Source: JANRKT01 sp033763355
GTDB lineage: Bacteria > Bacteroidota > Bacteroidia > Chitinophagales > Chitinophagaceae
Direction: 5' to 3'
DNA: 6,973 bases
Assembly: GCA_033763355.1 (NCBI GenBank)
Contig: JANRKT010000129.1
Location: 1 to 6,973, forward strand
Shown: positions 1 to 5,522 of the stretch, one piece after another
Numbering within the stretch: position 1 is the first letter of the stretch
Layout: each line of letters starts with the position of its first letter
Made by a program: the position numbers and the translations under genes
Notes under the pieces: generated by a model
What the model saw: only the letters and a program-made list of their open reading frames with translations
Database searches by the model: none
Told to the model about the DNA's origin: nothing

Positions 1-182
1 ACAGCCTGCACTTCCTTTTGCCGTACCGGTGAAAGGATATTTGCATTTTCAAATTTTGCTACATCCAGCCCGGGATTATCAAAATGAAAAGTCCCCAGCA
101 GCAGCACTTCTGTTTTTTGGGTTTGTGCGGCCATGGTTTTAAATAAAAAGAGAACAGCAACAGTTAAAATAGACCTCAGCAT
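1..182 (-). CDS. DUF5694-like exported protein, N-terminal part (cut by window edge)
   Basis: This minus-strand reading frame begins with ATG at 182 and stays open for 60 codons to the left edge, so only the N-terminus is seen. Residues 1 to about 19 (MLRSILTVAVLFLFKTMAA) look like a signal peptide with a slightly unusual internal Lys15. The mature part opens with TEVLLLGTFHFDNPGLDVAK, followed by a segment ending NILSPVRQKEVQA. The strand plus LGTFHF plus DNPG pattern is what I remember for the DUF5694 family, uncharacterised proteins common in Bacteroidota. The Gly-Thr-x-His segment resembles the GxxH motif of TraB/TIKI-type proteins, but that link is inference. It is divergent from the cytochrome gene across a 241-bp spacer. 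The frame and start are secure; the family name rests on about 40 mature residues. Confidence 0.75.
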   Translation of the reverse strand, partial: MLRSILTVAVLFLFKTMAAQTQKTEVLLLGTFHFDNPGLDVAKFENANILSPVRQKEVQA

Positions 183-423
183 GTTTGTAATTTTTGTGTT
201 ATTGCATTTTGATTTTAATGTTATGGGATCCCCTGCAATTTCCTGCACCGGCATGTAACCAGACGCACTTTATCAGGTACAGGTTACAGTTAATTCTTCA
301 CATTTCCGGATAGTGTTTTTTTTCTTTTATTTTTTTTTATACTTTACTGCCTCTTCACTTATCCCTCCCCTTTGAATACTTTCTTTACCTCCTGTTCAGA
401 ATAAACAGATAAAATTAACCAGT
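183..423. other. Divergent intergenic spacer between the DUF5694-like and cytochrome genes
   Basis: This 241-bp spacer must hold the promoters for both divergent genes. It contains a T-rich tract at 316-338 (21 of 23 bases are T) and an inverted repeat at 254-288, listed separately. I found no exact TAnnTTTG box on either strand; the nearest plus-strand candidates are around 338-346 (TATACTTTA) and 377-384 (TACTTTCT), both imperfect. The leader just before the cytochrome ATG is A-rich and lacks a Shine-Dalgarno site, as is normal in Bacteroidota. I see no small ORF or RNA gene here. Confidence 0.5.
254..288. repeat. 7-bp inverted repeat in divergent spacer (possible operator)
   Basis: TGTAACC at 254-260 is the exact reverse complement of GGTTACA at 282-288, with 21 bases between. 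The right arm overlaps a short direct repeat (CAGGTA then CAGGTTA, from about 275). The site lies near the middle of a divergent promoter region, a natural place for an operator. Seven-base arms with a long spacer can arise by chance, so the regulatory role is only a suggestion. Confidence 0.25.
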
Positions 424-1374
424 ATGAGAAAATCAATTTTCAGTCATGCACTACTTGCCGCATGTGCAACAATTATTTTTTCCTGTAACAGCGGCCCAAA
501 AGAAACCGCTGAGGGGATTAGCAGGGAAGACTCATTGAAAATGCAGGTTGAACACGGAAAGTATCTTGCCGTTTATGTGGCCCAGTGCATAGACTGCCAC
601 AGCAAACGGGATATTACTAAATTTTCAACCCCTGTAATTCCGGGCACTGAAGGCGGGGGTGGTTTAACATTTGGAAAAGAGGAGGGCATTCCCGGTGAAG
701 TAACACCACCCAACATTACCCCATTTAACCTGAAAGACTGGACGGATGATGAAATTGCAAGGGCCATTACACAGGGCATTAATAAAAAAGGGGATACGCT
801 TTTTCCTATCATGCCCTATAATAATTACAGCCGGATGTCGAAAGATGATATTTATGCTATCGTTGCTTATATACGGACCCTGAAATCCATTGACAGTACC
901 GTTCCGCCAAGAAAGCTGATGGTCCCCATGTCTGCATTGCCCCCGCTGCCGCAACCTGATCTTTCAAAAAATACAAAACCTGATCCTACTGATAAAGTGA
1001 AATACGGTGAATACATGACAACAGCCGCTTCATGCGGGGATTGCCATACGCCTATGACGCCTGAAGGTACACCCGACTTCAAAAAGGCTTTTGCAGGCGG
1101 ATTTGTTTTCAATACGCCTTTCTTTAAAGTAACTGTTTCCAATATTACACCAGACAGTGCAACGGGTATCGGTTCATGGTCAGAAGATGCTTTTGTACAA
1201 AAGTTCAGGGCCAGGGCAGCACTGGTAAAAGAAGGAAAAGATCCAGGCAGGCAAAATACATTTATGCCCTGGGGCTGGTACGGGCAAATGAAAGACGAAG
1301 ACCTGAAAGCTATATACGCTTACCTGCGTACTGTGCCGCCCGTAACAAATAAACTGGAAAAATGGCCGAAATAA
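424..1374 (+). CDS. Diheme c-type cytochrome lipoprotein
   Basis: The 316-residue product has a lipoprotein signal: a hydrophobic N-terminus ending at Cys21 in IFSCNSG, the usual Bacteroidota form; Cys14 in LLAAC is a less likely alternative. Two haem c sites follow, CIDCH at 55-59 and CGDCH at 204-208. Met130 (FPIMPY) and Met281 (FMPWGW) are the probable axial ligands. The two halves look like a duplication: each runs GKY/GEY, CxxCH, NITP, a W-[TS]-[DE]-[DE] segment, the Met ligand, then an AI-x-AY-[IL]-RT helix. The protein should sit on the periplasmic side of a membrane and carry electrons. Similar diheme subunits accompany periplasmic dehydrogenases, but no dehydrogenase is next to it here, so the partner is unknown. 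The ATG start is fixed by the signal peptide, and a terminator follows the stop. Confidence 0.93.
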   Translation: MRKSIFSHALLAACATIIFSCNSGPKETAEGISREDSLKMQVEHGKYLAVYVAQCIDCHSKRDITKFSTPVIPGTEGGGGLTFGKEEGIPGEVTPPNITPFNLKDWTDDEIARAITQGINKKGDTLFPIMPYNNYSRMSKDDIYAIVAYIRTLKSIDSTVPPRKLMVPMSALPPLPQPDLSKNTKPDPTDKVKYGEYMTTAASCGDCHTPMTPEGTPDFKKAFAGGFVFNTPFFKVTVSNITPDSATGIGSWSEDAFVQKFRARAALVKEGKDPGRQNTFMPWGWYGQMKDEDLKAIYAYLRTVPPVTNKLEKWPK

Positions 1375-1401
1375 GATTTTAAACTTGTTGCTTATAACAA
1401 C

Positions 1402-1443
1402 TGAACCCGGCGGATACATTAAATTCAGCCGGGTTTATTTTTC
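1402..1443 (+). terminator. Intrinsic terminator after the cytochrome gene
   Basis: AACCCGGC at 1404-1411 pairs perfectly with GCCGGGTT at 1428-1435. The stem can extend by a G-U pair and a T-A pair to 1402 and 1437. The loop is 16 bases, and the right arm runs into TATTTTTC at 1436-1443. It begins 27 bases after the cytochrome stop codon, which fits a Rho-independent terminator and isolates the cytochrome as a single-gene unit. A weaker hairpin, TTGTT/AACAA at 1385-1400, sits just before it. Confidence 0.8.
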
Positions 1444-1479
1444 AGCCTATCTTCGGTAAAACAAGCCGCTCCCATACCA

Positions 1480-1950
1480 ATGAACCCGAACGAACAACTC
1501 ATACATCATTTTTATTCCTGCTTTCAGAACAAAGATTTCAGGGGCATGCAGGCCTGTTATGCCGATCATGCTGTTTTCAGCGATCCTGTTTTCCGCAACC
1601 TGAATGCTGCAGAAGTAAAAGCCATGTGGCAGATGCTGATTGAAAGGGGAAAAGATTTACAACTTGAGTTTAAAAAAGTAAAAGCAGGTGAAAAAACAGG
1701 AAGCGCAGAATGGATTGCGCATTATACTTTTTCTGTAACCGGCAACAAAGTAACCAATCACATCCACGCAGACTTTGTATTTGAAGGCGGGAAAATAGTG
1801 AAGCATACGGATCACTTCAGTTTTTACAAATGGGCCCGGCAGGCATTGGGCACAACGGGCCTGCTCTTAGGCTGGACGCCCCTTATACAAAACAAAGTAA
1901 GAACAGGCGCCATGAAAAACCTTGCTGCATTCATAAAGAAAAACAATTAA
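1480..1950 (+). CDS. SnoaL-like / NTF2-superfamily protein
   Basis: This 156-residue cytosolic protein has the layout of the SnoaL-like polyketide-cyclase fold. An N-terminal helix (EQLIHHFYSCFQNKDFRGM) leads to the Y-A-D-H-A-V-F-SDPVF segment at 27-38, with a second helix around 43-57. Strands follow, including SAEWIAHYTFSV at 75-86 and HIHADFVFEGGKIVKHTDHFSF from 94. Asp35, Trp78, His94, His96 and Asp111 point toward or near the expected cone-shaped pocket. Members include isomerases, cyclases, epoxide hydrolases and many proteins of unknown role; substrate cannot be read from sequence. The C-terminal extension from about 117 is moderately hydrophobic, typical of a common Bacteroidota subgroup annotated as nuclear transport factor 2 family. 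The ATG follows the cytochrome terminator by under 40 bases, so it probably has its own promoter. There is no signal peptide. Confidence 0.88.
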   Translation: MNPNEQLIHHFYSCFQNKDFRGMQACYADHAVFSDPVFRNLNAAEVKAMWQMLIERGKDLQLEFKKVKAGEKTGSAEWIAHYTFSVTGNKVTNHIHADFVFEGGKIVKHTDHFSFYKWARQALGTTGLLLGWTPLIQNKVRTGAMKNLAAFIKKNN

Positions 1951-1981
1951 CCGCAATTAAATCACCTCCTTTCCGCAACTT

Positions 1982-2024
1982 CTTAACAAAACACTGTTGG
2001 AATCATACAGGCTGGTGTGTTAAG
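1982..2024. repeat. Imperfect hairpin upstream of the transglutaminase-like gene
   Basis: CTTAACA at 1982-1988 is the exact reverse complement of TGTTAAG at 2018-2024. An alternative fold pairs CTTAAC with GTTAAG, bulges three A residues, adds ACAC (1991-1994) with GTGT (2015-2018), and leaves a 20-base loop. The element begins 31 bases after the SnoaL-like stop and ends 7 bases before a consensus -7 box. It has no good T-run, so it is a poor terminator and could equally be an operator. Function is unproven. Confidence 0.35.
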
Positions 2025-2031
2025 TAATCAT

Positions 2032-2039
2032 TAATTTTG
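2032..2039 (+). promoter_or_regulatory. Candidate Bacteroidota -7 promoter box (TAATTTTG)
   Basis: TAATTTTG matches the Bacteroidota -7 consensus TAnnTTTG exactly and lies 28 bases before the proposed TTG start of the transglutaminase-like gene, giving a leader of roughly 20-25 bases. No clean TTG -33 element sits at the expected distance; the only nearby TTG, at 1997-1999, is too far upstream. The call therefore rests on one box and its position. Confidence 0.45.
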
Positions 2040-2067
2040 TAAAACAATCTAAACATTACATCACCTG

Positions 2068-3273
2068 TTGAAAACGGTGTACCACATATTGCTTTTTATT
2101 TTTTGTGCAGGCCTGCCTGCTGTTGCCTTAACAAGCCCTGCAGATAACCGGCAAATCCGTTTTGATTTTTACGGCGATACCATCAATCTCAATCTTCACC
2201 ACTCCATCATCATCGGGTACAATGACAGCCTCACGGAAGAATCCATACAATTATTTTACGCAGCAATCAATGCGGGGCATTACCAGCCAGTTATTGATAC
2301 ACTTTTATCTTTTAAAGAAAAACACAGCCTGAACGACTGGTTTTATTACCAGCTTATCCGCAAAACAGCGCAGCAAATCAGTCCTAAGGCTGAGAATTAT
2401 AAACGCTACACACTTTATAAATGGTTTCTCCTGGTAAAGTCGGGTTACGATGCAAGGCTTGCCACTGGTAAGGGCCGTCTGATATTTTATGTACGCAGCG
2501 ATGATAATATTTATTTTATTCCCTATTACCTGCGTGACGGCAAGCAATACGTATGCCTGAATATCCACGACTACGCAAACATTGACCTTGAAAAAGAAAA
2601 AGTTTATGAAGTGAAGATTGATGTGCCCGGGGCCGAAAAATCTTTTTCCTACAGGATAACCCAAATGCCCGAATTTTCCCCTGCAACTTACAGCGAAAAA
2701 GAAATCCAGTTCACTTACCGGAATAAAGCCAACCACTTTAAAGTACTGATCAACCCGCAGGTGCAGAATATTTTTGTGAATTACCCTGTAACAGATTATG
2801 CTTCTTATTTCAACATCCCGCTCAGCAGGGGAACATACAGTTCACTGATACCCCTTTTAAAAAAACAAACCAGGAAAATGAACCAGAAAAAAGGGGTTGA
2901 TTACCTGATGCGCTTTACCCGCTATGCTTTCCCTTATGAAAACGATGAAAAAGTTTTTGGAAAAGAAAAGCGCCTGTCGCCTGAACAAACATTGCTTTTT
3001 GAAAACAGCGACTGCGATGACCGGGCAGCCCTGTTTTTTTACCTCGTAAAAGAAATATATAACCTTCCCATGATTGCATTGCTGTACCCCTCTCACATAA
3101 CCATTGCCGTTCAGTTTAATAAGCCCCTCCGAAATTCCATCATTTACAAAGGCAAAAAATATGCTGTTTGTGAACCCACCCCGCAGTTAAAAGATTTAAA
3201 GATTGGCGAATTGGCTGACCACCTGCGCAAACAGCCTTACCAGGTGGCGTATGAGTATGATCCTGCAGAGTAG
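2068..3273 (+). CDS. Exported transglutaminase-like (papain-fold) protein
   Basis: The 401-residue product has a signal peptide (MKTVYHILLFIFCAGLPAVA, cleavage near residue 20 or 25). A large uncharacterised N-terminal region of about 30-230, rich in beta-strand, follows. The C-terminal part has a transglutaminase-like signature: Cys316 in ENSDCDDRAALFF before a helix, His343 in PSHITIAVQF, and Glu369 in YAVCEPTP, in the order and spacing of a Cys-His-Asp/Glu triad. Family members cut or cross-link peptide and amide bonds; the substrate here is unknown, and the site would be periplasmic or outer surface. The start is TTG: an in-frame stop at 2050-2052 excludes an upstream ATG, and TTG at 2068 gives a Lys-containing n-region. 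GTG at 2077 is the alternative. A -7 box lies 28 bases upstream. The product is familiar as a Bacteroidota hypothetical protein, but I know no assigned function. Confidence 0.8.
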   Translation: MKTVYHILLFIFCAGLPAVALTSPADNRQIRFDFYGDTINLNLHHSIIIGYNDSLTEESIQLFYAAINAGHYQPVIDTLLSFKEKHSLNDWFYYQLIRKTAQQISPKAENYKRYTLYKWFLLVKSGYDARLATGKGRLIFYVRSDDNIYFIPYYLRDGKQYVCLNIHDYANIDLEKEKVYEVKIDVPGAEKSFSYRITQMPEFSPATYSEKEIQFTYRNKANHFKVLINPQVQNIFVNYPVTDYASYFNIPLSRGTYSSLIPLLKKQTRKMNQKKGVDYLMRFTRYAFPYENDEKVFGKEKRLSPEQTLLFENSDCDDRAALFFYLVKEIYNLPMIALLYPSHITIAVQFNKPLRNSIIYKGKKYAVCEPTPQLKDLKIGELADHLRKQPYQVAYEYDPAE

Positions 3274-3333
3274 CCTTTGGATCAATCCTTCATTTCAGCA
3301 ATACATCATTTCCCCAATCCCGCAAATACAATA

Positions 3334-3341
3334 TATATTTA
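3334..3341 (+). promoter_or_regulatory. Weak candidate -7 box upstream of the acyltransferase gene
   Basis: TATATTTA matches seven of eight positions of TAnnTTTG and lies about 45 bases before the TTG start at 3387, inside an AT-rich run (3325-3341). No TTG -33 element is visible at the right spacing. A second seven-of-eight match, TAATTTGG at 3383-3390, overlaps the start codon and cannot serve this start. Either the gene has a weak promoter here or it is read through from the transglutaminase-like gene, since no terminator separates them. Confidence 0.22.
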
Positions 3342-3347
3342 TGCCCG

Positions 3348-3373
3348 CGGTTAATAAAGCAACTGCTTAACCG
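3348..3373. repeat. Hairpin/palindrome just upstream of the acyltransferase start
   Basis: CGGTTAA at 3348-3354 pairs exactly with TTAACCG at 3367-3373 across 12 bases. Inside, GC (3359-3360) can pair with GC (3365-3366) around an AACT loop. The right arm ends 13 bases before the TTG start codon at 3387. No T-run follows, so it is a poor intrinsic terminator. In a transcript starting near 3347 or earlier the hairpin would lie next to the ribosome-binding region; on DNA it could be an operator. Confidence 0.4.
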
Positions 3374-3386
3374 GCCATCATATAAT

Positions 3387-4496
3387 TTGGAACAAAAAAA
3401 GGAATACCTCCGGGGGCTTCATACACTAAGGTTTTTTGCGGCCCTGCTTGTGCTGCTGCAGCATTGCCGGCTCAACCTGCTGCATTATGATATCAAATGG
3501 CTTGATGGCGCCCCTTTTTTAAGAAAGGGCGGCATTGCTGTAGAGTTTTTCTTTACACTCTCAGGCTTTCTTTTAACGTGGCTGGCATTACATGAATTTA
3601 AAAATACGGGCGCCATCCGCATCAAATCATTCTTTGTAAGGAGGGCTTACCGCATACTGCCGCTTTATTTCCTGTCGGTTCTCCTTGGTTATTTGCTGCT
3701 GGCTGTTGTTTACCCCGCTGTTACAGGTACAAAATACCTCGGCTTTACTGTTGCAGAAGGGCTGCCCTGGCACATCCTGATGCTGCCCAATTATGTAATA
3801 GCAAAATGGGGTGATACTGCCGGTGCACTTTTCAGCCTGTGGACCATTGGTGTTGAAGAACAGTACTATCTTTTTTTCCCCTTCCTGATGATACTCCTTT
3901 TAAGAAAAAGAAAAGTACTGACGGGGCTGGTTATTATTTTCTTTGTTTACTTTACTGCGTACTGGGTTACGAGGAATAAAATTTTCTTTTCGCTGCCAAA
4001 AACAGTATGGATATTCATAACAACCCTCAAGTTCCATTTCATGCTTACCGGGGGGATATTTGCTGCACTGCTGTTTTATTATCACGGCGCCTTTACCTCA
4101 ATTATAAAAAACAAAGCTTTTCAGCTTGCAGCATGGCTGCTTTCTTTCGTTGTTGTTTTCTTTCCCAATGATTATGATAAGTCCGGCATCCTGCATGCCT
4201 TTGTTTTCAGTATGCTGATGTGTGTTGTATCCTGTCCGGGAAAAAAGCTTATTGATATTGAGGTAAAGCCATTGGTTTACTGGGGCGCCATCTCATACGG
4301 AATTTATATTTTCCACCCCCATGTTTCCTACCTGCTGCGCTTTATGATGGAAAAATCGGGCATGATCATGAAAGCTGTTGCCGCCCTTCCCTGGCTTTAT
4401 TACCTGGCAGAGCTGTCGGTAACCATACTTGTCTCCCATATCTCTTACACTTACTACGAATCATATTTTATCAGGAAGAAAATAAAAGCAGCCTGA
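3387..4496 (+). CDS. Acyltransferase family 3 integral membrane protein
   Basis: The 369-residue protein shows the hallmarks of the acyltransferase-3 family (OafA/NodX type), polytopic inner-membrane enzymes that O-acylate sugars or lipids. Residues 7-26 give YLRGLHTLRFFAALLVLLQH, with the conserved Arg15 and putative catalytic His26. Next come GGIAVEFFFTLSGFLL at 48-63, a VRRAYRILPLYF segment at 84-95, and LWTIGVEEQYYLFFP at 151-165. The C-terminal ISYGIYIFH is at 302-310. About ten membrane segments are apparent and no extra SGNH domain is fused. Acceptor and acyl group cannot be deduced. The start is TTG: no in-frame ATG lies upstream, and the family's first motif begins at residue 7, so nothing is missing. 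It lies 113 bp after the transglutaminase-like gene and converges on the VOC gene with only 12 bp between. Confidence 0.92.
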   Translation: MEQKKEYLRGLHTLRFFAALLVLLQHCRLNLLHYDIKWLDGAPFLRKGGIAVEFFFTLSGFLLTWLALHEFKNTGAIRIKSFFVRRAYRILPLYFLSVLLGYLLLAVVYPAVTGTKYLGFTVAEGLPWHILMLPNYVIAKWGDTAGALFSLWTIGVEEQYYLFFPFLMILLLRKRKVLTGLVIIFFVYFTAYWVTRNKIFFSLPKTVWIFITTLKFHFMLTGGIFAALLFYYHGAFTSIIKNKAFQLAAWLLSFVVVFFPNDYDKSGILHAFVFSMLMCVVSCPGKKLIDIEVKPLVYWGAISYGIYIFHPHVSYLLRFMMEKSGMIMKAVAALPWLYYLAELSVTILVSHISYTYYESYFIRKKIKAA

Positions 4497-4508
4497 AGCA
4501 GGGACACA
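4497..4508. other. 12-bp convergent junction without a visible terminator
   Basis: Only 12 bases separate the acyltransferase stop (plus strand) from the VOC stop (minus strand). There is no stem-loop with a T-run here or in the few dozen bases on either side that I could read. Transcripts from both sides probably run into the opposite gene before ending, so some antisense overlap is expected. Confidence 0.4.
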
Positions 4509-5510
4509 TTAATTTCCCGTTATCAGCACCGCATGGCCATCGGGGTCTTTTACAACAAATGACCGTGCATAGCTTCCGCCATTTTTGTTATACAGCAATT
4601 CTTTTGAAACAATCCTGTAGCCTGCATTTTTTAATTTGTTGTACAGCATTTCAACATCATCTGCAACCAGTGTTGTCTGCCAGCGCCAGATGTCATCTGC
4701 ACGGGTATCTTCAGGATATTTTTTTCCCGGCCCGGGAATAAGATATTGTAAAAACTCAATGCCCGGTCCTTCTGCAGCACGGTAGCCGGTTATGTGCAGC
4801 GATGCACCTTCTACATTGTTCAGGTGTTCCTGTTCGGTTCCTTTGTTCCGGCTATCGCCTTTCCTCTCTATACCCAAGAGGGTATTATAAAATTTATGGC
4901 TTTCTTCTGTACTGCTTACACCAATTGCGGTATGATCAATACCCAGGAATATCTTCCCCCGTGGATTTTGCCATTTCGCCTGGCCTTTCCCTTTAGGGAA
5001 ATAAATGATTTCAAGATTGTGTTTGTCCGGGTCGTGAAAATAAAACGCTTTGATGCCTTCAGCGGCAGGTATGGTTTTTGGCAGTGTTTGCGGCGCGGTT
5101 GAAACATGTTCAACATTGTATTTCCGCAGGCGTGCATAGGCCTTATCCATATCACTCACCACAATAGCTATATGCTGAAAGAACAGGTCATTGCTTTTTG
5201 CATCTTCAGGCATACTGCGTCCGCCTGTTGTCAGGTAATCTGCCAGTTCAATTTGCTCATCACCCAACTGCATACGCACCACCCGCATGCGCAAACCGAA
5301 AAGGCCCTGCAGTTTTTCATACTGTTCACCGCTCAGTTCCGTATCGCTTACTTTTTTAAATCCCAGCGTTTCGCTGTAAAATTTTATGCTGCGCTCCATA
5401 TCGCCTACGGTAATACCAATGGTTTCAACTTTTTTAACCTGGCTTAAAACCGCAGCATGAATAAAGCTTGCGGCAAGAATGATGAGTAAAAATTTTATCA
5501 GCAGCTTCAT
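4509..5510 (-). CDS. Exported tandem VOC-domain (glyoxalase/dioxygenase fold) protein
   Basis: The 333-residue product begins with a signal peptide (MKLLIKFLLIILAASFIHA, cleavage near 19-20) and has two VOC domains. Domain 1, about 26-172, starts VETIGITVGDMERSIKFYSETLG; its metal-ligand positions read Thr30, Glu88, His113 and Glu167, so the first His is replaced. Domain 2, about 188-331, starts IDHTAIGVSS; its positions read His193, Glu252, Gln278 and Leu329, leaving two usual ligands. VOC enzymes include glyoxalase I, extradiol dioxygenases, epimerases and antibiotic-binding proteins, most of them cytosolic, so an exported double-VOC protein is less usual. The ligand assignment comes from motif alignment by eye. 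Its start lies 12 bp downstream of the aquaporin stop on the same strand, suggesting one transcript. The substrate is unknown. Confidence 0.87.
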   Translation of the reverse strand: MKLLIKFLLIILAASFIHAAVLSQVKKVETIGITVGDMERSIKFYSETLGFKKVSDTELSGEQYEKLQGLFGLRMRVVRMQLGDEQIELADYLTTGGRSMPEDAKSNDLFFQHIAIVVSDMDKAYARLRKYNVEHVSTAPQTLPKTIPAAEGIKAFYFHDPDKHNLEIIYFPKGKGQAKWQNPRGKIFLGIDHTAIGVSSTEESHKFYNTLLGIERKGDSRNKGTEQEHLNNVEGASLHITGYRAAEGPGIEFLQYLIPGPGKKYPEDTRADDIWRWQTTLVADDVEMLYNKLKNAGYRIVSKELLYNKNGGSYARSFVVKDPDGHAVLITGN

Positions 5511-5522
5511 ACCATATGTGTT

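Noticed and set aside
316..338. T-rich tract considered as an intrinsic terminator
   Set aside because: No GC-rich stem precedes it on the plus strand, and no gene ends upstream of it; it is more likely an AT-rich promoter-region feature.
573..1419. Minus-strand open frames inside the cytochrome gene (573-812, 664-954, 867-1142, 1180-1419)
   Set aside because: They lie opposite a well-supported cytochrome gene, and their translations show no domain or family motif; they are shadows of its codon use.
1830..2027. 65-residue plus-strand frame overlapping the end of the SnoaL-like gene
   Set aside because: It is an out-of-frame shadow over the first 120 bases and then runs through the spacer with low-complexity, Cys/His/Pro-rich translation; no start signal precedes it.
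2305..3096. Minus-strand frames of 143 and 79 residues in the transglutaminase-like gene
   Set aside because: They are Phe/Val/Ile-rich translations typical of the antisense of Lys/Glu/Asn-rich coding sequence, and the sense protein has clear motifs.
4559..5447. Several plus-strand frames opposite the VOC gene
   Set aside because: All overlap the strongly supported double-VOC protein and have no recognisable motif.
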